Made by a program: the position numbers and the translations under genes. From positions 112,477 through 176,476 of the forward strand of contig NZ_VUOK01000005.1 of assembly GCF_009806555.1 (NCBI RefSeq): 64,000 nt of DNA, read 5' to 3'. Below the pieces are notes generated by a model. It was not told the DNA's origin. It searched no databases and saw nothing but the letters and a program-made list of their open reading frames with translations. Below are positions 54,342 through 63,002 of this stretch, piece after piece. The stretch comes from Methylobacterium sp. 2A (GTDB lineage Bacteria > Pseudomonadota > Alphaproteobacteria > Rhizobiales > Beijerinckiaceae). Within the stretch, counting starts at the first letter, position 1. Every line of letters begins with the position of its first letter.

Positions 54342-55460
54342 GTGCCGCATACCCGGCAGCCGGTTCAGTCTGTTCCCGACGCCAGCACACCCCTCGCCAG
54401 CTTGAGGCGCGGCACCAGCCAACTGTTCGAAACCGAACGGCGCCTCAATGCCGTGCTCAACAACGCCTCGGTCTCCATCTTCCTTATGGATGATCGGCAG
54501 CACTGTATTTACATGAACCGCGCCGCCGAGCTGCTGACCGGCTGGACGCTCGACGAGGTTCTGGAGCGTGACTGCCCGCTGCACGACATCGTGCACCATA
54601 CCTACCCGGACGGTCGCCCGTTCCCGCTGGCCGAATGCGCCATCGATCGCGCATTCCCGGAGAACAATCAGGAGCGCGGCGAAGAGGTGTTCGTCCACAG
54701 GGACGGGCATTTCTATCCCGTCGGCTTCACGGCCAGCCCAATCCGAGATGACGCGGCCAACATCATCGGCACGATCATCGAGGTCCGGGACATCAGCGAC
54801 GAGAAGGCCGCTGCCGAGCGCCAACGCCTGCTGATCAACGAGCTGAACCACCGGGTGAAAAACACCCTGGCCACGGTGCAGTCGATCGCCGCGCAGACGT
54901 TCCGCGGCCAGACGGACCAAGCCGCGCGGGCCGTGTTCGACGCCCGCATGGTGGCACTGTCGACCGCACACAACGTGCTCGTCGAGAACAACTGGGAAAG
55001 CGCCAGCCTGCGCAGCGTGGTCGAGCGCGCGCTCGCGCCGCACCTTCTGGCGGAGGTCGACGTTAACCGCTTTCTGCTAGACGGCCCGGATGCACGCCTT
55101 CATCCCAAAGTCGCTGTGACCTTGGCCATGGCGCTGCACGAGCTGATGACTAACGCCGCCAAATACGGGGCCCTGTCGGTCCCTGAAGGCCGGGTCGCGG
55201 TGACGTGGTCCCTGCACGATCGGGACGATGGCCGCGAACAGCTTGATCTCGCCTGGGAAGAGCGCAACGGCCCGCCGGTCACTCCGCCGACGCGCAAAGG
55301 CTTCGGGTCCCGTCTGATCGAGCGCCAGCTTCCGATGGAGTTCGACGGCAGCGCCGCGATCACTTACGCGCCGGGCGGTGTCGTATGCCGGCTGGAGATA
55401 CCGTTGACCCAGCTCGGCTGGGTCGGCCAGGAGACACTCGAGGGTCACCCTGCCCGATGA
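54342..55460 (+). CDS. PAS-containing HWE/HisKA_2 sensor histidine kinase
   Basis: A protein of about 372 residues. A PAS domain (RRLNAVLNNASVSIFLMDDRQHCIYMNRAAELLTGWTLDEV ... IIGTIIEVRDISDEK) is followed by the HWE kinase core, with the phospho-accepting H170 in NELNHRVKN, and an ATPase lobe ending KGFGSRLIERQLPMEFDG. It has no membrane helix. The N-terminal limit is uncertain: GTG 54342 has GAGGG upstream, but ATG 54276 or ATG 54117 are in frame. It is coupled to the following receiver gene by an ATGA overlap. Confidence 0.85.
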   Translation: MPHTRQPVQSVPDASTPLASLRRGTSQLFETERRLNAVLNNASVSIFLMDDRQHCIYMNRAAELLTGWTLDEVLERDCPLHDIVHHTYPDGRPFPLAECAIDRAFPENNQERGEEVFVHRDGHFYPVGFTASPIRDDAANIIGTIIEVRDISDEKAAAERQRLLINELNHRVKNTLATVQSIAAQTFRGQTDQAARAVFDARMVALSTAHNVLVENNWESASLRSVVERALAPHLLAEVDVNRFLLDGPDARLHPKVAVTLAMALHELMTNAAKYGALSVPEGRVAVTWSLHDRDDGREQLDLAWEERNGPPVTPPTRKGFGSRLIERQLPMEFDGSAAITYAPGGVVCRLEIPLTQLGWVGQETLEGHPAR

Positions 55461-55942
55461 GTTTGCTGGAAGGGCGCCGCGTTCTGCTGGTCGAGGACGA
55501 GAGCCTCGTGGCCATGATGGCTGAGGACATGCTGCTCGACCTCGGCTGCGAGGTCGTGGTGGCCATGCGCCTCGACAAGGCCGTGGATCATGTCCGCGCC
55601 GGGAACTTCGACTTGGCCGTGCTGGACGTCAACCTGGGCGACGCACGCAGCTATCCGGTGGCCGACCTGCTGTTCGAGCGCTGCACGCCGTTCTTGTTCG
55701 CCACTGGCTATGGCAAGCAGGGATTGGAGGAGGCGTATCGGTCTGTACCGGTTCTGCAGAAGCCTTACCAAGCCGCGCCGTTGGCGCATCTGCTGACACA
55801 GCTCCTCACCTGCGAAGCGCCGATGTGGGGTGGGGCCGACGAGGGACCCGCGGCGTGCGCCTGCCACCGGCCCAAGGGGAAACCCTCCGGAGGGGGCCTT
55901 TCCGGACCGACCCCGTCCGCTGACGACCCAACCCGGTCGTAG
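55457..55942 (+). CDS. Single-domain response regulator
   Basis: A 161-residue receiver. The acidic pocket is in LLVEDES (about 10-16), phospho-acceptor D57 in LAVLDVNLGD and the conserved lysine in VLQKPY. The C-terminal 40 residues are low-complexity and no output domain is present. It shares an overlap with the HWE kinase and is its likely partner. CheY/FixJ-like signalling to another target is inferred. Confidence 0.88.
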   Translation: MSLLEGRRVLLVEDESLVAMMAEDMLLDLGCEVVVAMRLDKAVDHVRAGNFDLAVLDVNLGDARSYPVADLLFERCTPFLFATGYGKQGLEEAYRSVPVLQKPYQAAPLAHLLTQLLTCEAPMWGGADEGPAACACHRPKGKPSGGGLSGPTPSADDPTRS

Positions 55943-56121
55943 AAGCCGGTCATGGCGACACCACGGAAGCGGACATCCGTCTCGTTGCCCGTCCGGCTAA
56001 CGATCGGCCCTAGCCTATAGCCGCCCGCCGCGGACTGAACCCACAAAGTTTCCTCAAGCCGCCGATAGCGTGGTACTTCGGCGCGATTGCGGCGCATGCG
56101 CAACCCTGAAGCGAACGTTCT

Positions 56122-56787
56122 GTGCGCATCCTCGTTCTCGAAGATGACCCTGTGCTTTCGGACGGTCTGGTCTCAGGGTTGTCGTTGCATGGCATGACCG
56201 CAGACTGCGTTGCCACATGCGGGGACGCGGTATCGATCTTCGATGCGACGCATTACAGCGCGGCGATCTTGGATTTGATGCTGCCCGACGGCTCCGGACT
56301 GGACGTGCTGAGCCACATCCGCGCGCGGGACGACGCCACACCGGTCATGGTCCTCACCGCGATCGACGCCGTTGCCGACCGGATCGCCGGGCTCGACCGC
56401 GGAGCGGACGACTACATGGGCAAACCGTTCGACCTGGGCGAACTCGCAGCCCGGCTTCGTGTCATGATCCGGCGGGCGGCCGGACGCGCCTCTGCAACCT
56501 TCGCGTGGCGCGACCTCACGATTGACCTGAGCAGCCGTTTGGTCGCGCGGGCGGGCGTCGCGCTCAACCTTTCGCGCCGCGAGTTCGCGTTGCTGGAGGC
56601 GCTGTTCGAGCGGCCCGGCCGTGTGTTGTCCCGAAGCCAGCTGGAAGCCCGCCTCTACGGCTGGAACGAGGAGATCGGCAGCAACGCGCTCGAAGTCCAT
56701 GTCCACAATCTGCGCGCCAAGATCGGACGGGACGCGGTCGAGACCGTGCGCGGCCTCGGCTACCGCATCCGGGAGGACCGTGCGTGA
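56122..56787 (+). CDS. OmpR-family response regulator
   Basis: A 221-residue regulator: receiver (VRILVLEDDPVLSDGLVSGL, phospho-acceptor D51 in AAILDLMLPDGSGLDVL, KPF lysine) plus a winged-helix DNA-binding domain (LNLSRREFALLEALFERPGRVLSRSQLEARLYGW ... VETVRGLGYRIR). The start is a GTG. It overlaps the next kinase gene by 4 bases (GTGA), so the pair is one system of the QseB/TctD kind. The signal is not known. Confidence 0.94.
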   Translation: MRILVLEDDPVLSDGLVSGLSLHGMTADCVATCGDAVSIFDATHYSAAILDLMLPDGSGLDVLSHIRARDDATPVMVLTAIDAVADRIAGLDRGADDYMGKPFDLGELAARLRVMIRRAAGRASATFAWRDLTIDLSSRLVARAGVALNLSRREFALLEALFERPGRVLSRSQLEARLYGWNEEIGSNALEVHVHNLRAKIGRDAVETVRGLGYRIREDRA

Positions 56788-58166
56788 ACTCTCTGCGCAT
56801 GCGCCTGTTCGTTACCCTGGTCACGGCAACCGGGCTGGTCTGGCTCGCCGCCATCGCCTGGACCTATGTCGACAGCCGCGCCCAGTTCGAGAGCATCCTC
56901 GACCGCCGCCTCATGGAGGCGGCCCGCATGGTCGACAGCTTGTTCACGCCGGCCCGGGCGGGGGCCGCACGGCAGGTGGGCGGAGACGGCGACGCCCTTG
57001 CGCGGGTGGTGAGCTACGACCGTCACCTCAGCTGCCAGATCTGGTCCCTGGACGGGCGCCTGATCGGCGCCTCGGACGGGTCGCCGGATCCGGTCTTGTC
57101 GGACCAGCACGAAGGGTTCTCGAACCGCGTGGTCGAGGGTCAAGCTTGGCGTGTCTACGCTCTGTCCGACCCGGCCAAGGGCTTCCGCATCCTCGTGGGC
57201 GACAATCTCGGACAGCGGCGGCAACTGGAGCACGGCCTCGTCGAAAGCCTGCTGCTCACCGCCGGTTGCGTCCTGCCGATCCTGGCGCCCTTGATCTGGC
57301 TCAGCGTCGGCCGGGGCCTGCGGCCGCTGAACCGCGCGACCCGCGACCTTGCCGCCCGGGATGCCGACAACCTGGAGCGGGTCGAGACCGGCCGAATGCC
57401 GTCGGAGATCCGACCGCTGGTCGATGCGCTGAACCGGCTGTTCGGCAAGGTCGCGGCTGCGCGCGAACACGAGCGTACCTTCCTGGCCTATGCGGCGCAC
57501 GAGTTGCGGACGCCGCTGGCCGGCCTGAAGACGCAGGTGCAGGTGGCCATGCAGGCGCCCGGGGCCGCCATGCGGGACGCCGCCCTCGCCCAGACCCTGC
57601 GCGCGGTCGATCAGTCGGCACGCCTCGTCGAGCAACTCCTGACGGTCTCGCGCCTCGACAGCGGCGGGCGCCCGGCCGCCATCGCCTGGATTCCCGTGGA
57701 GGAGCGCCTGCGCGATCTGCTCGCCGGGATGGGCAGCGTGCCGAAGCCGGAGCGCGTCGCCTTCGCGCCCGCCCTCACCGAGCTCGAGATCCAGATGGAC
57801 GAGGACCTGTTCGACCTCGCCATGCGCAACCTGATGGAGAACGCCCTATTGATCACCCCGCCGGAAGGGGCGATCGCCTGGGATGCCGCGCTCGGCGCGG
57901 ATGGAAGCGCCACCCTGTCGATCACCGACGAGGGACCCGGCATTGCCGAGGCGGAGCGCGCCCTGGTGATCCGTCGCTTCGTGCGCGGCAGCCGGCGGGC
58001 GAAGCTCGGCAGCGGCCTCGGCCTCTCAATTGTCACCATGGCGCTGGAGCAATCCGGCGCCCGCCTGCTCCTCGACGGACGGGACGGCGGCCCCGGCCTC
58101 AAGGCGAGCGCGATCTTCGGCCCCGGGCTCGCCAGGCGTGCCCCGCCCGCTACGGCTCGCCTTTGA
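56784..58166 (+). CDS. Membrane sensor histidine kinase
   Basis: A 460-residue kinase. One helix at the N-terminus (LFVTLVTATGLVWLAAIAW) and one near 155-175 enclose a periplasmic sensor; a HAMP region follows. The phospho-acceptor is H239 in YAAHELRTPLAGL, and the ATPase lobe has NLMENALLITPPEG, DEGPGIAE and GSGLGLSIV. Start GTG 56784. Its 3' end overlaps the convergent cytochrome gene by 17 bases. It could regulate the sulfite dehydrogenase genes next door; this is inference. Confidence 0.92.
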   Translation: MNSLRMRLFVTLVTATGLVWLAAIAWTYVDSRAQFESILDRRLMEAARMVDSLFTPARAGAARQVGGDGDALARVVSYDRHLSCQIWSLDGRLIGASDGSPDPVLSDQHEGFSNRVVEGQAWRVYALSDPAKGFRILVGDNLGQRRQLEHGLVESLLLTAGCVLPILAPLIWLSVGRGLRPLNRATRDLAARDADNLERVETGRMPSEIRPLVDALNRLFGKVAAAREHERTFLAYAAHELRTPLAGLKTQVQVAMQAPGAAMRDAALAQTLRAVDQSARLVEQLLTVSRLDSGGRPAAIAWIPVEERLRDLLAGMGSVPKPERVAFAPALTELEIQMDEDLFDLAMRNLMENALLITPPEGAIAWDAALGADGSATLSITDEGPGIAEAERALVIRRFVRGSRRAKLGSGLGLSIVTMALEQSGARLLLDGRDGGPGLKASAIFGPGLARRAPPATARL

Positions 58167-58497
58167 CCCGCGCGAGGTAGTCGACGATCACCCGCGCATC
58201 CTCCGGCGTGATCGGAGCCTTGTAGGCGGTGATCATCTTGTCGACGACCGCATGCCACTCCTCCCGGGAGAGGGCGGGCTGGTTCAGGGTGTGGTCGGCG
58301 GAGTGGCAAGCCGTGCAGTTCGACGCGATGACGTCGGAGCCCGGCCCGGCGGGGAAACCGATATCGTCGCCGAAGGGCAAGTCGATCTCGGGCGTCGGGC
58401 GAAGCTCCAGCGGCGCGGCGGCGAGGGCCGGCGCCGAGCCGGCAAGGAGGCCGGCAAGGAGGCCGGCCAGCAGGGCGGTGCGGAGGGATCGGGACAT
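58150..58497 (-). CDS. sorB: Sulfite dehydrogenase cytochrome subunit (SorB-like)
   Basis: A 115-residue periplasmic monoheme cytochrome. It has a signal peptide (to about ALAAA), heme motif CTACH at 61-65 and a C-terminal helix EDARVIVDYLARVKGEP. It sits 15 bases after the sulfite dehydrogenase gene and would receive its electrons. The size and position fit SorB. Its end overlaps the kinase gene on the other strand. Confidence 0.82.
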   Translation of the reverse strand: MSRSLRTALLAGLLAGLLAGSAPALAAAPLELRPTPEIDLPFGDDIGFPAGPGSDVIASNCTACHSADHTLNQPALSREEWHAVVDKMITAYKAPITPEDARVIVDYLARVKGEP

Positions 58498-58512
58498 GGT
58501 CGCGCTCACCCC

Positions 58513-59745
58513 TCAGGCCGCCACGAGGTCGAGGGTCTCGACCTGGTTGGACATGTAGCCCCCTGGGTTCCAGACGCGCCGCATCGGCTGCACCACCCGG
58601 TCGGCGTTGGTGCAGCGGGCCATCACGGTGTGCGCCCCGCGAGCCGGAAGGCTGATCGTGGCCTGCCATTGCCGGAAGCTGTAGGTGCCCTCATCCTTGC
58701 CCAGAGTCGCGGGCTGCCAGGTCCGGCCGCCATCGAGCGACAGGTCCACCGCGGCGACCCCGCGGTCGCCCCCGAAGGCGATGCCGCGCACCGGTTGCGG
58801 CGCCCCGACCGGGACGCTGTCGCCCGGCTTGAGGTTGGTCACGAACGAGCGGGGCAGGTTCCGGGTGATCGGGACCATGCCGAAACCCTTCTGTCCGGGC
58901 TCGACCGTGTGATTGGGCGTGTCCGGCACGCGGTAGCTCCGCGTGGTCCAGACGCTGGGGTCGGGGTGGTCTGTCACCTCGATGTCGTCGAGCATCTTGA
59001 TCCAGTAGACGGCCGACCAGCCGGGGACGATGAGCTTGAGCGGGAAGCCGTTCAGCATCGGCAGTTGCTGGCCGTTCATCGCGAAGGCCAGCATGACCTC
59101 GCCGTCGCGGGCGTGATCGATGTCCAGGGCCTTCACGAATTTCGGTGCGTCAGGCAGCAGCGGTTCATCGAGGCCGCCGAACTGCACATGGGTGGCCCCG
59201 CCCTTCACGCCGGCCCGATCAAGGACATCCTTCAGGCGCACACCGGCATAGAGAGCGTTGCTCATGGAGCCGTTCGCCCATTGGGCACCAGCGACCCGGG
59301 GCTGCGCGTAGAGACGCGAATTGCCGGCGCACTGGCTGACCGCCGCGATCTCGAAGCGCGGCAGGTCGTGAAGCAGCTCACGCAGCGACAGCGCCTGCGG
59401 CCGCTCGACGAGGCCGTGGACCTTTAAGGCGAAGCTGTCGGTGTCGACGTGGGTCGGGAAGGTGGCCCAGTGCCAGCTGACGAAGTGCTGGTCGTTCGGG
59501 GTGAACACGCCGGTGTCGAAGACGTCGAACGGCGTCTCCAGCCAAGGCGGCCGGGTACGCTGGACGATCATGCGCCCCTTCTCGGGATAGGTCGTGGTCA
59601 TGGGCCGGGTGCTCGGGCCGCCCGGGACATGGAAATCGAAGGTGTCGGCGCGAGCTCGGCCGGCGAGCAGGCCCATCCCGCCGAGGGCGGCGGCCGACAG
59701 GAGGCCGCGGCGGCTCGGAGACGATAACGTGGTGTGTTGAGGCAT
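58513..59745 (-). CDS. sorA: Sulfite:cytochrome c oxidoreductase molybdenum subunit (SorA-like)
   Basis: A 410-residue Tat-exported enzyme. The twin-arginine signal is SRRGLLSAAALGG. The Mo-binding cysteine is C139 in VSQCAGNSR; WANGSMSNALYAGVRLKDVLDRAG and GFPLKLIVPGWSAVYWIKML are sulfite-oxidase family motifs; a C-terminal dimerisation domain follows. It oxidises sulfite to sulfate in the periplasm. It pairs with the cytochrome subunit downstream, giving the SorAB architecture. Confidence 0.9.
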   Translation of the reverse strand: MPQHTTLSSPSRRGLLSAAALGGMGLLAGRARADTFDFHVPGGPSTRPMTTTYPEKGRMIVQRTRPPWLETPFDVFDTGVFTPNDQHFVSWHWATFPTHVDTDSFALKVHGLVERPQALSLRELLHDLPRFEIAAVSQCAGNSRLYAQPRVAGAQWANGSMSNALYAGVRLKDVLDRAGVKGGATHVQFGGLDEPLLPDAPKFVKALDIDHARDGEVMLAFAMNGQQLPMLNGFPLKLIVPGWSAVYWIKMLDDIEVTDHPDPSVWTTRSYRVPDTPNHTVEPGQKGFGMVPITRNLPRSFVTNLKPGDSVPVGAPQPVRGIAFGGDRGVAAVDLSLDGGRTWQPATLGKDEGTYSFRQWQATISLPARGAHTVMARCTNADRVVQPMRRVWNPGGYMSNQVETLDLVAA

Positions 59746-60096
59746 CGAATCGAAAGGTCCGCTGAGCCGGAGCCCAAGAGGCCGGCGCAGGGTCTCCGCG
59801 CTCCTCAGCTTAAGGGCACCTTAAATGCGCCGAGGCGCGTCGCGGAACGCGTATGGGTGAAGCGAAGCGGGTGAGGCCAGACGCACCAACAGGCGAGCCG
59901 CGTCTTCGATTGCAATTCGCAGAGGTCAGCCTGGGTCGACTTCGTGGCCCAATCGCAGAGCGCATGCCTCGGGTGTGCGAAGAGGATCGTGGAGAAGCGC
60001 GACGGCGTCTGCTTCTTCGAACTCTCGTTTAAAAGCGGACTGGCGGAAATCCACCCAAAGCAGCCCGTCACACGGTCGCGTTGATCACATCACACC
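59746..60096. other. Intergenic stretch, nothing firmly identified
   Basis: The region is of lower GC. One open frame on the plus strand near 59895-60085 (VFDCNSQRSAWVDF, FELSFKSGLAEIHP) lacks a start codon and could be a gene relic; no family is recognised. It should hold the sorA promoter. Confidence 0.4.
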
Positions 60097-60861
60097 CTAC
60101 CGAGGCTCTGACCCGACCAGCGGCCCGAGCGGCCGGCTGATATCGGTCCGGCCGAGATTCGGCGCGTGGAGGCTCGACACCGTGCCGTCGAGGAACAGGG
60201 CGTTGCGGCAGCCGAGATCGTCCTTGAACAGCCGCGCGAAGGCCCCGAAGGTCACTGGCCGTTCGGAGATCGCGAACAGCGCCACGTGCCCGTCCTCCGT
60301 CACGCCGACGCCGTTGCGGATCTTCTGGCTCGGCCCGTCGGCCGAGATCTTGGGGTGGATCTGGCCGTCGATCACCAGCATCGGCCCAGATTGCGTGGCG
60401 TAGTCCGGGCGGATCCTGGCGCGCAGGTAGTGGGCCGTGTCGAGCACCCCCGCGCGCTCGCCCTTCACCCAGAACACGCCGTTCGGCTTCAGGTGGAAGT
60501 TGCCCGGCCCGTCCGCGGTCGAGACGCGCTTCATCTCGCGCCCGCCCTCGACATAGAGGCCCACCGGCGCCTGATCCTTGTCGTACATGCCGGCATTCAT
60601 CGCGAAGTCGAGGCGCTGCCCCTGCGCCTCGGCGAGGGTCCCGAGCGAGCCGTAGGGCCGCCCGTCCGGTTGCAGCCAGAACAGCCGCAGCCGCTCCCGC
60701 CGCAGGTCGATCGTGCAGACCGTGAAGGTCTCGCCCTGGGCCTCCACCGCCCGGCAGGGCTCGGAGGCCGCAGGTGCCGCCGTGGCGGGCCGGGGCGCAA
60801 CCAGGGCGACGAGCGCGATCAACAGGGCGTGAGCCGGGCGTAGCGTCATGACACGGTCCAT
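60097..60861 (-). CDS. Phosphodiester glycosidase family protein (DUF2233/NAGPA-like)
   Basis: A 254-residue protein with a signal peptide (ALLIALVALVAPRPATA). It has DFAMNAGMYDKDQAPVGLYVEGG, FHLKPNGVFWV and LGCRNALFLDGTVSSLHAPNLGR, which match the DUF2233 phosphodiester glycosidase (uncovering-enzyme) family. The natural substrate in bacteria is unknown. Start ATG 60861; ATG 60849 is possible. Confidence 0.85.
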   Translation of the reverse strand: MDRVMTLRPAHALLIALVALVAPRPATAAPAASEPCRAVEAQGETFTVCTIDLRRERLRLFWLQPDGRPYGSLGTLAEAQGQRLDFAMNAGMYDKDQAPVGLYVEGGREMKRVSTADGPGNFHLKPNGVFWVKGERAGVLDTAHYLRARIRPDYATQSGPMLVIDGQIHPKISADGPSQKIRNGVGVTEDGHVALFAISERPVTFGAFARLFKDDLGCRNALFLDGTVSSLHAPNLGRTDISRPLGPLVGSEPR

Positions 60862-60975
60862 GCTGCTCGGGGAGGCGGACACGGTGCCTGTCGCTCCTGA
60901 AAGCGGCGATTTTCGAGCCCGAAACCGTCCCGGGGCTTGCCGGCCGGACAGCGGCGGCACGTCGCGGCCTTCACC

Positions 60976-61001
60976 TGAACTGTTTCGTACAGTCCGACGT
61001 T
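60976..61001 (+). promoter_or_regulatory. EcfG-type promoter candidate
   Basis: TGAAC, 17 bases, CGTT. The EcfG (general stress) consensus in alphaproteobacteria is GGAAC-N16/17-CGTT, so there is one mismatch. It is 39 bases before the ATG of the glycine-rich protein, a normal distance. An EcfG-type sigma factor is encoded at 10.1 kb. Confidence 0.5.
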
Positions 61002-61039
61002 TCTACGCGTAGAGGGCGGTTTTCGACGGAGATGACGTG

Positions 61040-61564
61040 ATGAAGGGTGCAGTGCTCTGCTCGGCCCTGCTGGCGGCGGGCGCTCTGGCGTTCGCGCCCG
61101 CCAGCGCGGATGCGCGCGGCTTCGGCGGCGGCGGGTTCCATGGCGGCGGCTTCGGCGGCGGGTTCCACGGTGGCGGCTTCGGCGGGTTCCACGGCGGCGG
61201 GTTCCACGGCGGCTTCGGCGGCTACCGGGGCGGCTTCGGTGGCTTCCGCGGCGTCGGGTTCCGGGGCGGATACGGCCGCGGCTTCTACGGACGCGGTTTC
61301 TACGGCCGGGGGTATGGCTATCGCGGCGGCTACGGCTACGGCCTCGGCGGCCTGGGTCTCGGCGTCGGCCTGGGCCTCGCGGCCGGCGGCCTCTACGGTG
61401 CCTATGGCGGGTACGGCTATCCCGGCTATGGCTACGGATACGGCTACGCCCCGGTCGGCTACGGCTACGGCGATTACGGATACGGCGGCGGCTGCTACAC
61501 GGTCCCGCGGGTGCGCTGGACCCCCTACGGCTACCGCCGGGTGCTGGTCGAGCGCTGCTACTGA
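61040..61564 (+). CDS. Secreted glycine-rich protein
   Basis: A 174-residue protein with a signal peptide (ALLAAGALAFAPASADA), then runs of GGGFHGGGF, then GGYGYGYAPVGYGYGD. The last 25 residues (CYTVPRVRWTPYGYRRVLVERCY) are basic and cysteine-containing. Low-complexity surface or stress proteins of this sort are common in the group; no function is known. Start ATG 61040, behind a GTG. Confidence 0.8.
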   Translation: MKGAVLCSALLAAGALAFAPASADARGFGGGGFHGGGFGGGFHGGGFGGFHGGGFHGGFGGYRGGFGGFRGVGFRGGYGRGFYGRGFYGRGYGYRGGYGYGLGGLGLGVGLGLAAGGLYGAYGGYGYPGYGYGYGYAPVGYGYGDYGYGGGCYTVPRVRWTPYGYRRVLVERCY

Positions 61565-61591
61565 GCCGCATCCGTCAGTGTGAAGATCAAC

Positions 61592-61617
61592 AAAAGGTCG
61601 CCCCCGGGCGGCCTTTT
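61592..61617 (+). terminator. Rho-independent-like terminator
   Basis: AAAAGG-TCGCC-CCCG-GGCGG-CCTTTT, a stem-loop with an A/T-rich base, 28 bases after the glycine-rich gene. The stem's T-rich end acts as the T-run. Confidence 0.65.
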
Positions 61618-61695
61618 CCTTGTCCGTCATCCCGCGCGGCGTTGGACAGCTCAGCCTCGGACGCCGATACTGGTATCGGACGGCGGGAGGCGGCA

Positions 61696-63000
61696 ATGAG
61701 CACAGCAACCGGGCAGGGTACTGGAGGCGTGGACGCGGTCGAGATCCGCGACGCCAGCCTCACCGCCTTCTACCGTTCGATGACTCCGCCGGAACGGCAC
61801 ACCTTCTGGGCGTGCGCCGCCGGCTGGTGCCTCGACGGCATGGACTTCATGATCTACCCGCTGGTGATCGGGACGATCATGAGCCTGTGGCACGTCGAGT
61901 CCGGCACGGCCGGGCTCGCCGCCACGGTGACGCTGCTGGCCTCGGCGCTCGGCGGCTGGTTGGCAGGCTACATCGCGGACCGGATCGGCCGGGTGCTCAC
62001 CCTCCAGATTACGATCCTGTGGTTCTCGGTCTTCTCGCTGCTCTGCGCCTTCGTGCAGAATTTCGACCAGCTGCTGATCGCCCGGGCGATCCTCGGCCTC
62101 GGCTTCGGCGGCGAATGGGCGGCGGGCGCCGTGCTGATCGGCGAGACGATCCGGGCCGAGTATCGCGGCCGGGCGGTCGGCTCGGTGCAATCGGGTTGGG
62201 CGATCGGCTGGGGGCTCGCGGTGCTGTCGCAGGCGGTGCTGTTCTCGCTCCTGCCGCCCGAGACTGCGTGGCGCTGGATGTTCGCGGTCGGCGCCCTGCC
62301 GGCCCTGCTGGTCTTCTATCTGCGCCGCTACGTCGAGGAGCCGCAGGTCGCCGCAGAGACCCGCGCCCGGGCGGCGGCGGCCGGCGACCGGCCGCAGATC
62401 TGGGAGATCTTTTCGGGGCCGATCCTCAAGACGACGCTGCTGGCATCCCTGGCGGCGGCGGGCTGCCAGGGCGGCTATTACGCGATCACCACCTGGGTGC
62501 CGCGCTTCCTCACCACCGAGCGTCACCTGTCGATCGTCTCCTCCACCGGCTATCTCTCGGCGCTGATCATCGGCTCGTTCACCGGCTATCTCGTCGGCGC
62601 GTGGCTCGCCGACCGGCTCGGGCGGCGACCGCTGTTCCTGATCTTCTCGCTGGGCGCGATCGCGGTCATCGTCGCCTACACCCAGATCCCGCTCTCGAAC
62701 GGCGTGCTCTGGGTGCTGGGCTTCCCGCTCGGCTTCTTCGCCTCGGGCTACTTCTCCGGGATGGGCGCGTTCCTGACCGAACTCTACCCGACGCGGCTGC
62801 GCGGCTCGGGGCAGGGGTTCTGCTACAATTTCGGCCGGGGCATCGGGGCGCTGTTCCCGGCACTCGTCGGCTACCTGTCGGAGCGCGTCGGCCTCGCCTC
62901 GGCGATCGCGATCTTCGCGGCCGCCGCCTATGGAGTGTTCTTCCTGGCCGCCTACGCGCTGCCCGAGACGCGCGGCAAGGTCCTGCACGCGGATTCCTGA
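61696..63000 (+). CDS. MFS transporter (aromatic acid/metabolite symporter type)
   Basis: A 434-residue transporter with about twelve helices. The loop motifs GWLAGYIADRIGRV and GAWLADRLGRRPL, GLGFGGEWAAGAVLIGETIRAEYRGRAVG, and FLTELYPTRLRGSGQGFCYNFGR mark the metabolite:H+ symporter branch. ATG 61696 has GGGAGG 6 bases upstream. It is followed 2 bases later by an amidohydrolase, so it likely imports that enzyme's substrate. Confidence 0.92.
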   Translation: MSTATGQGTGGVDAVEIRDASLTAFYRSMTPPERHTFWACAAGWCLDGMDFMIYPLVIGTIMSLWHVESGTAGLAATVTLLASALGGWLAGYIADRIGRVLTLQITILWFSVFSLLCAFVQNFDQLLIARAILGLGFGGEWAAGAVLIGETIRAEYRGRAVGSVQSGWAIGWGLAVLSQAVLFSLLPPETAWRWMFAVGALPALLVFYLRRYVEEPQVAAETRARAAAAGDRPQIWEIFSGPILKTTLLASLAAAGCQGGYYAITTWVPRFLTTERHLSIVSSTGYLSALIIGSFTGYLVGAWLADRLGRRPLFLIFSLGAIAVIVAYTQIPLSNGVLWVLGFPLGFFASGYFSGMGAFLTELYPTRLRGSGQGFCYNFGRGIGALFPALVGYLSERVGLASAIAIFAAAAYGVFFLAAYALPETRGKVLHADS

Positions 63001-63002
63001 TC

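Noticed and set aside
55943..56103. A reverse-strand frame with ETDVRFRGVAMTGFYDRVG
   Set aside because: It has no start site suited to it and overlaps the receiver gene; it looks like a common intergenic fragment, not a gene.
59805..60071. An 88-codon reverse-strand frame
   Set aside because: No ribosome site, unusual codons and no recognisable domain. It falls in a lower-GC gap and is probably chance.
61620..63002. Upstream part of a 750-codon plus-strand frame leading into the amidohydrolase
   Set aside because: It is an out-of-frame shadow of the MFS gene; the amidohydrolase starts cleanly at 63003.
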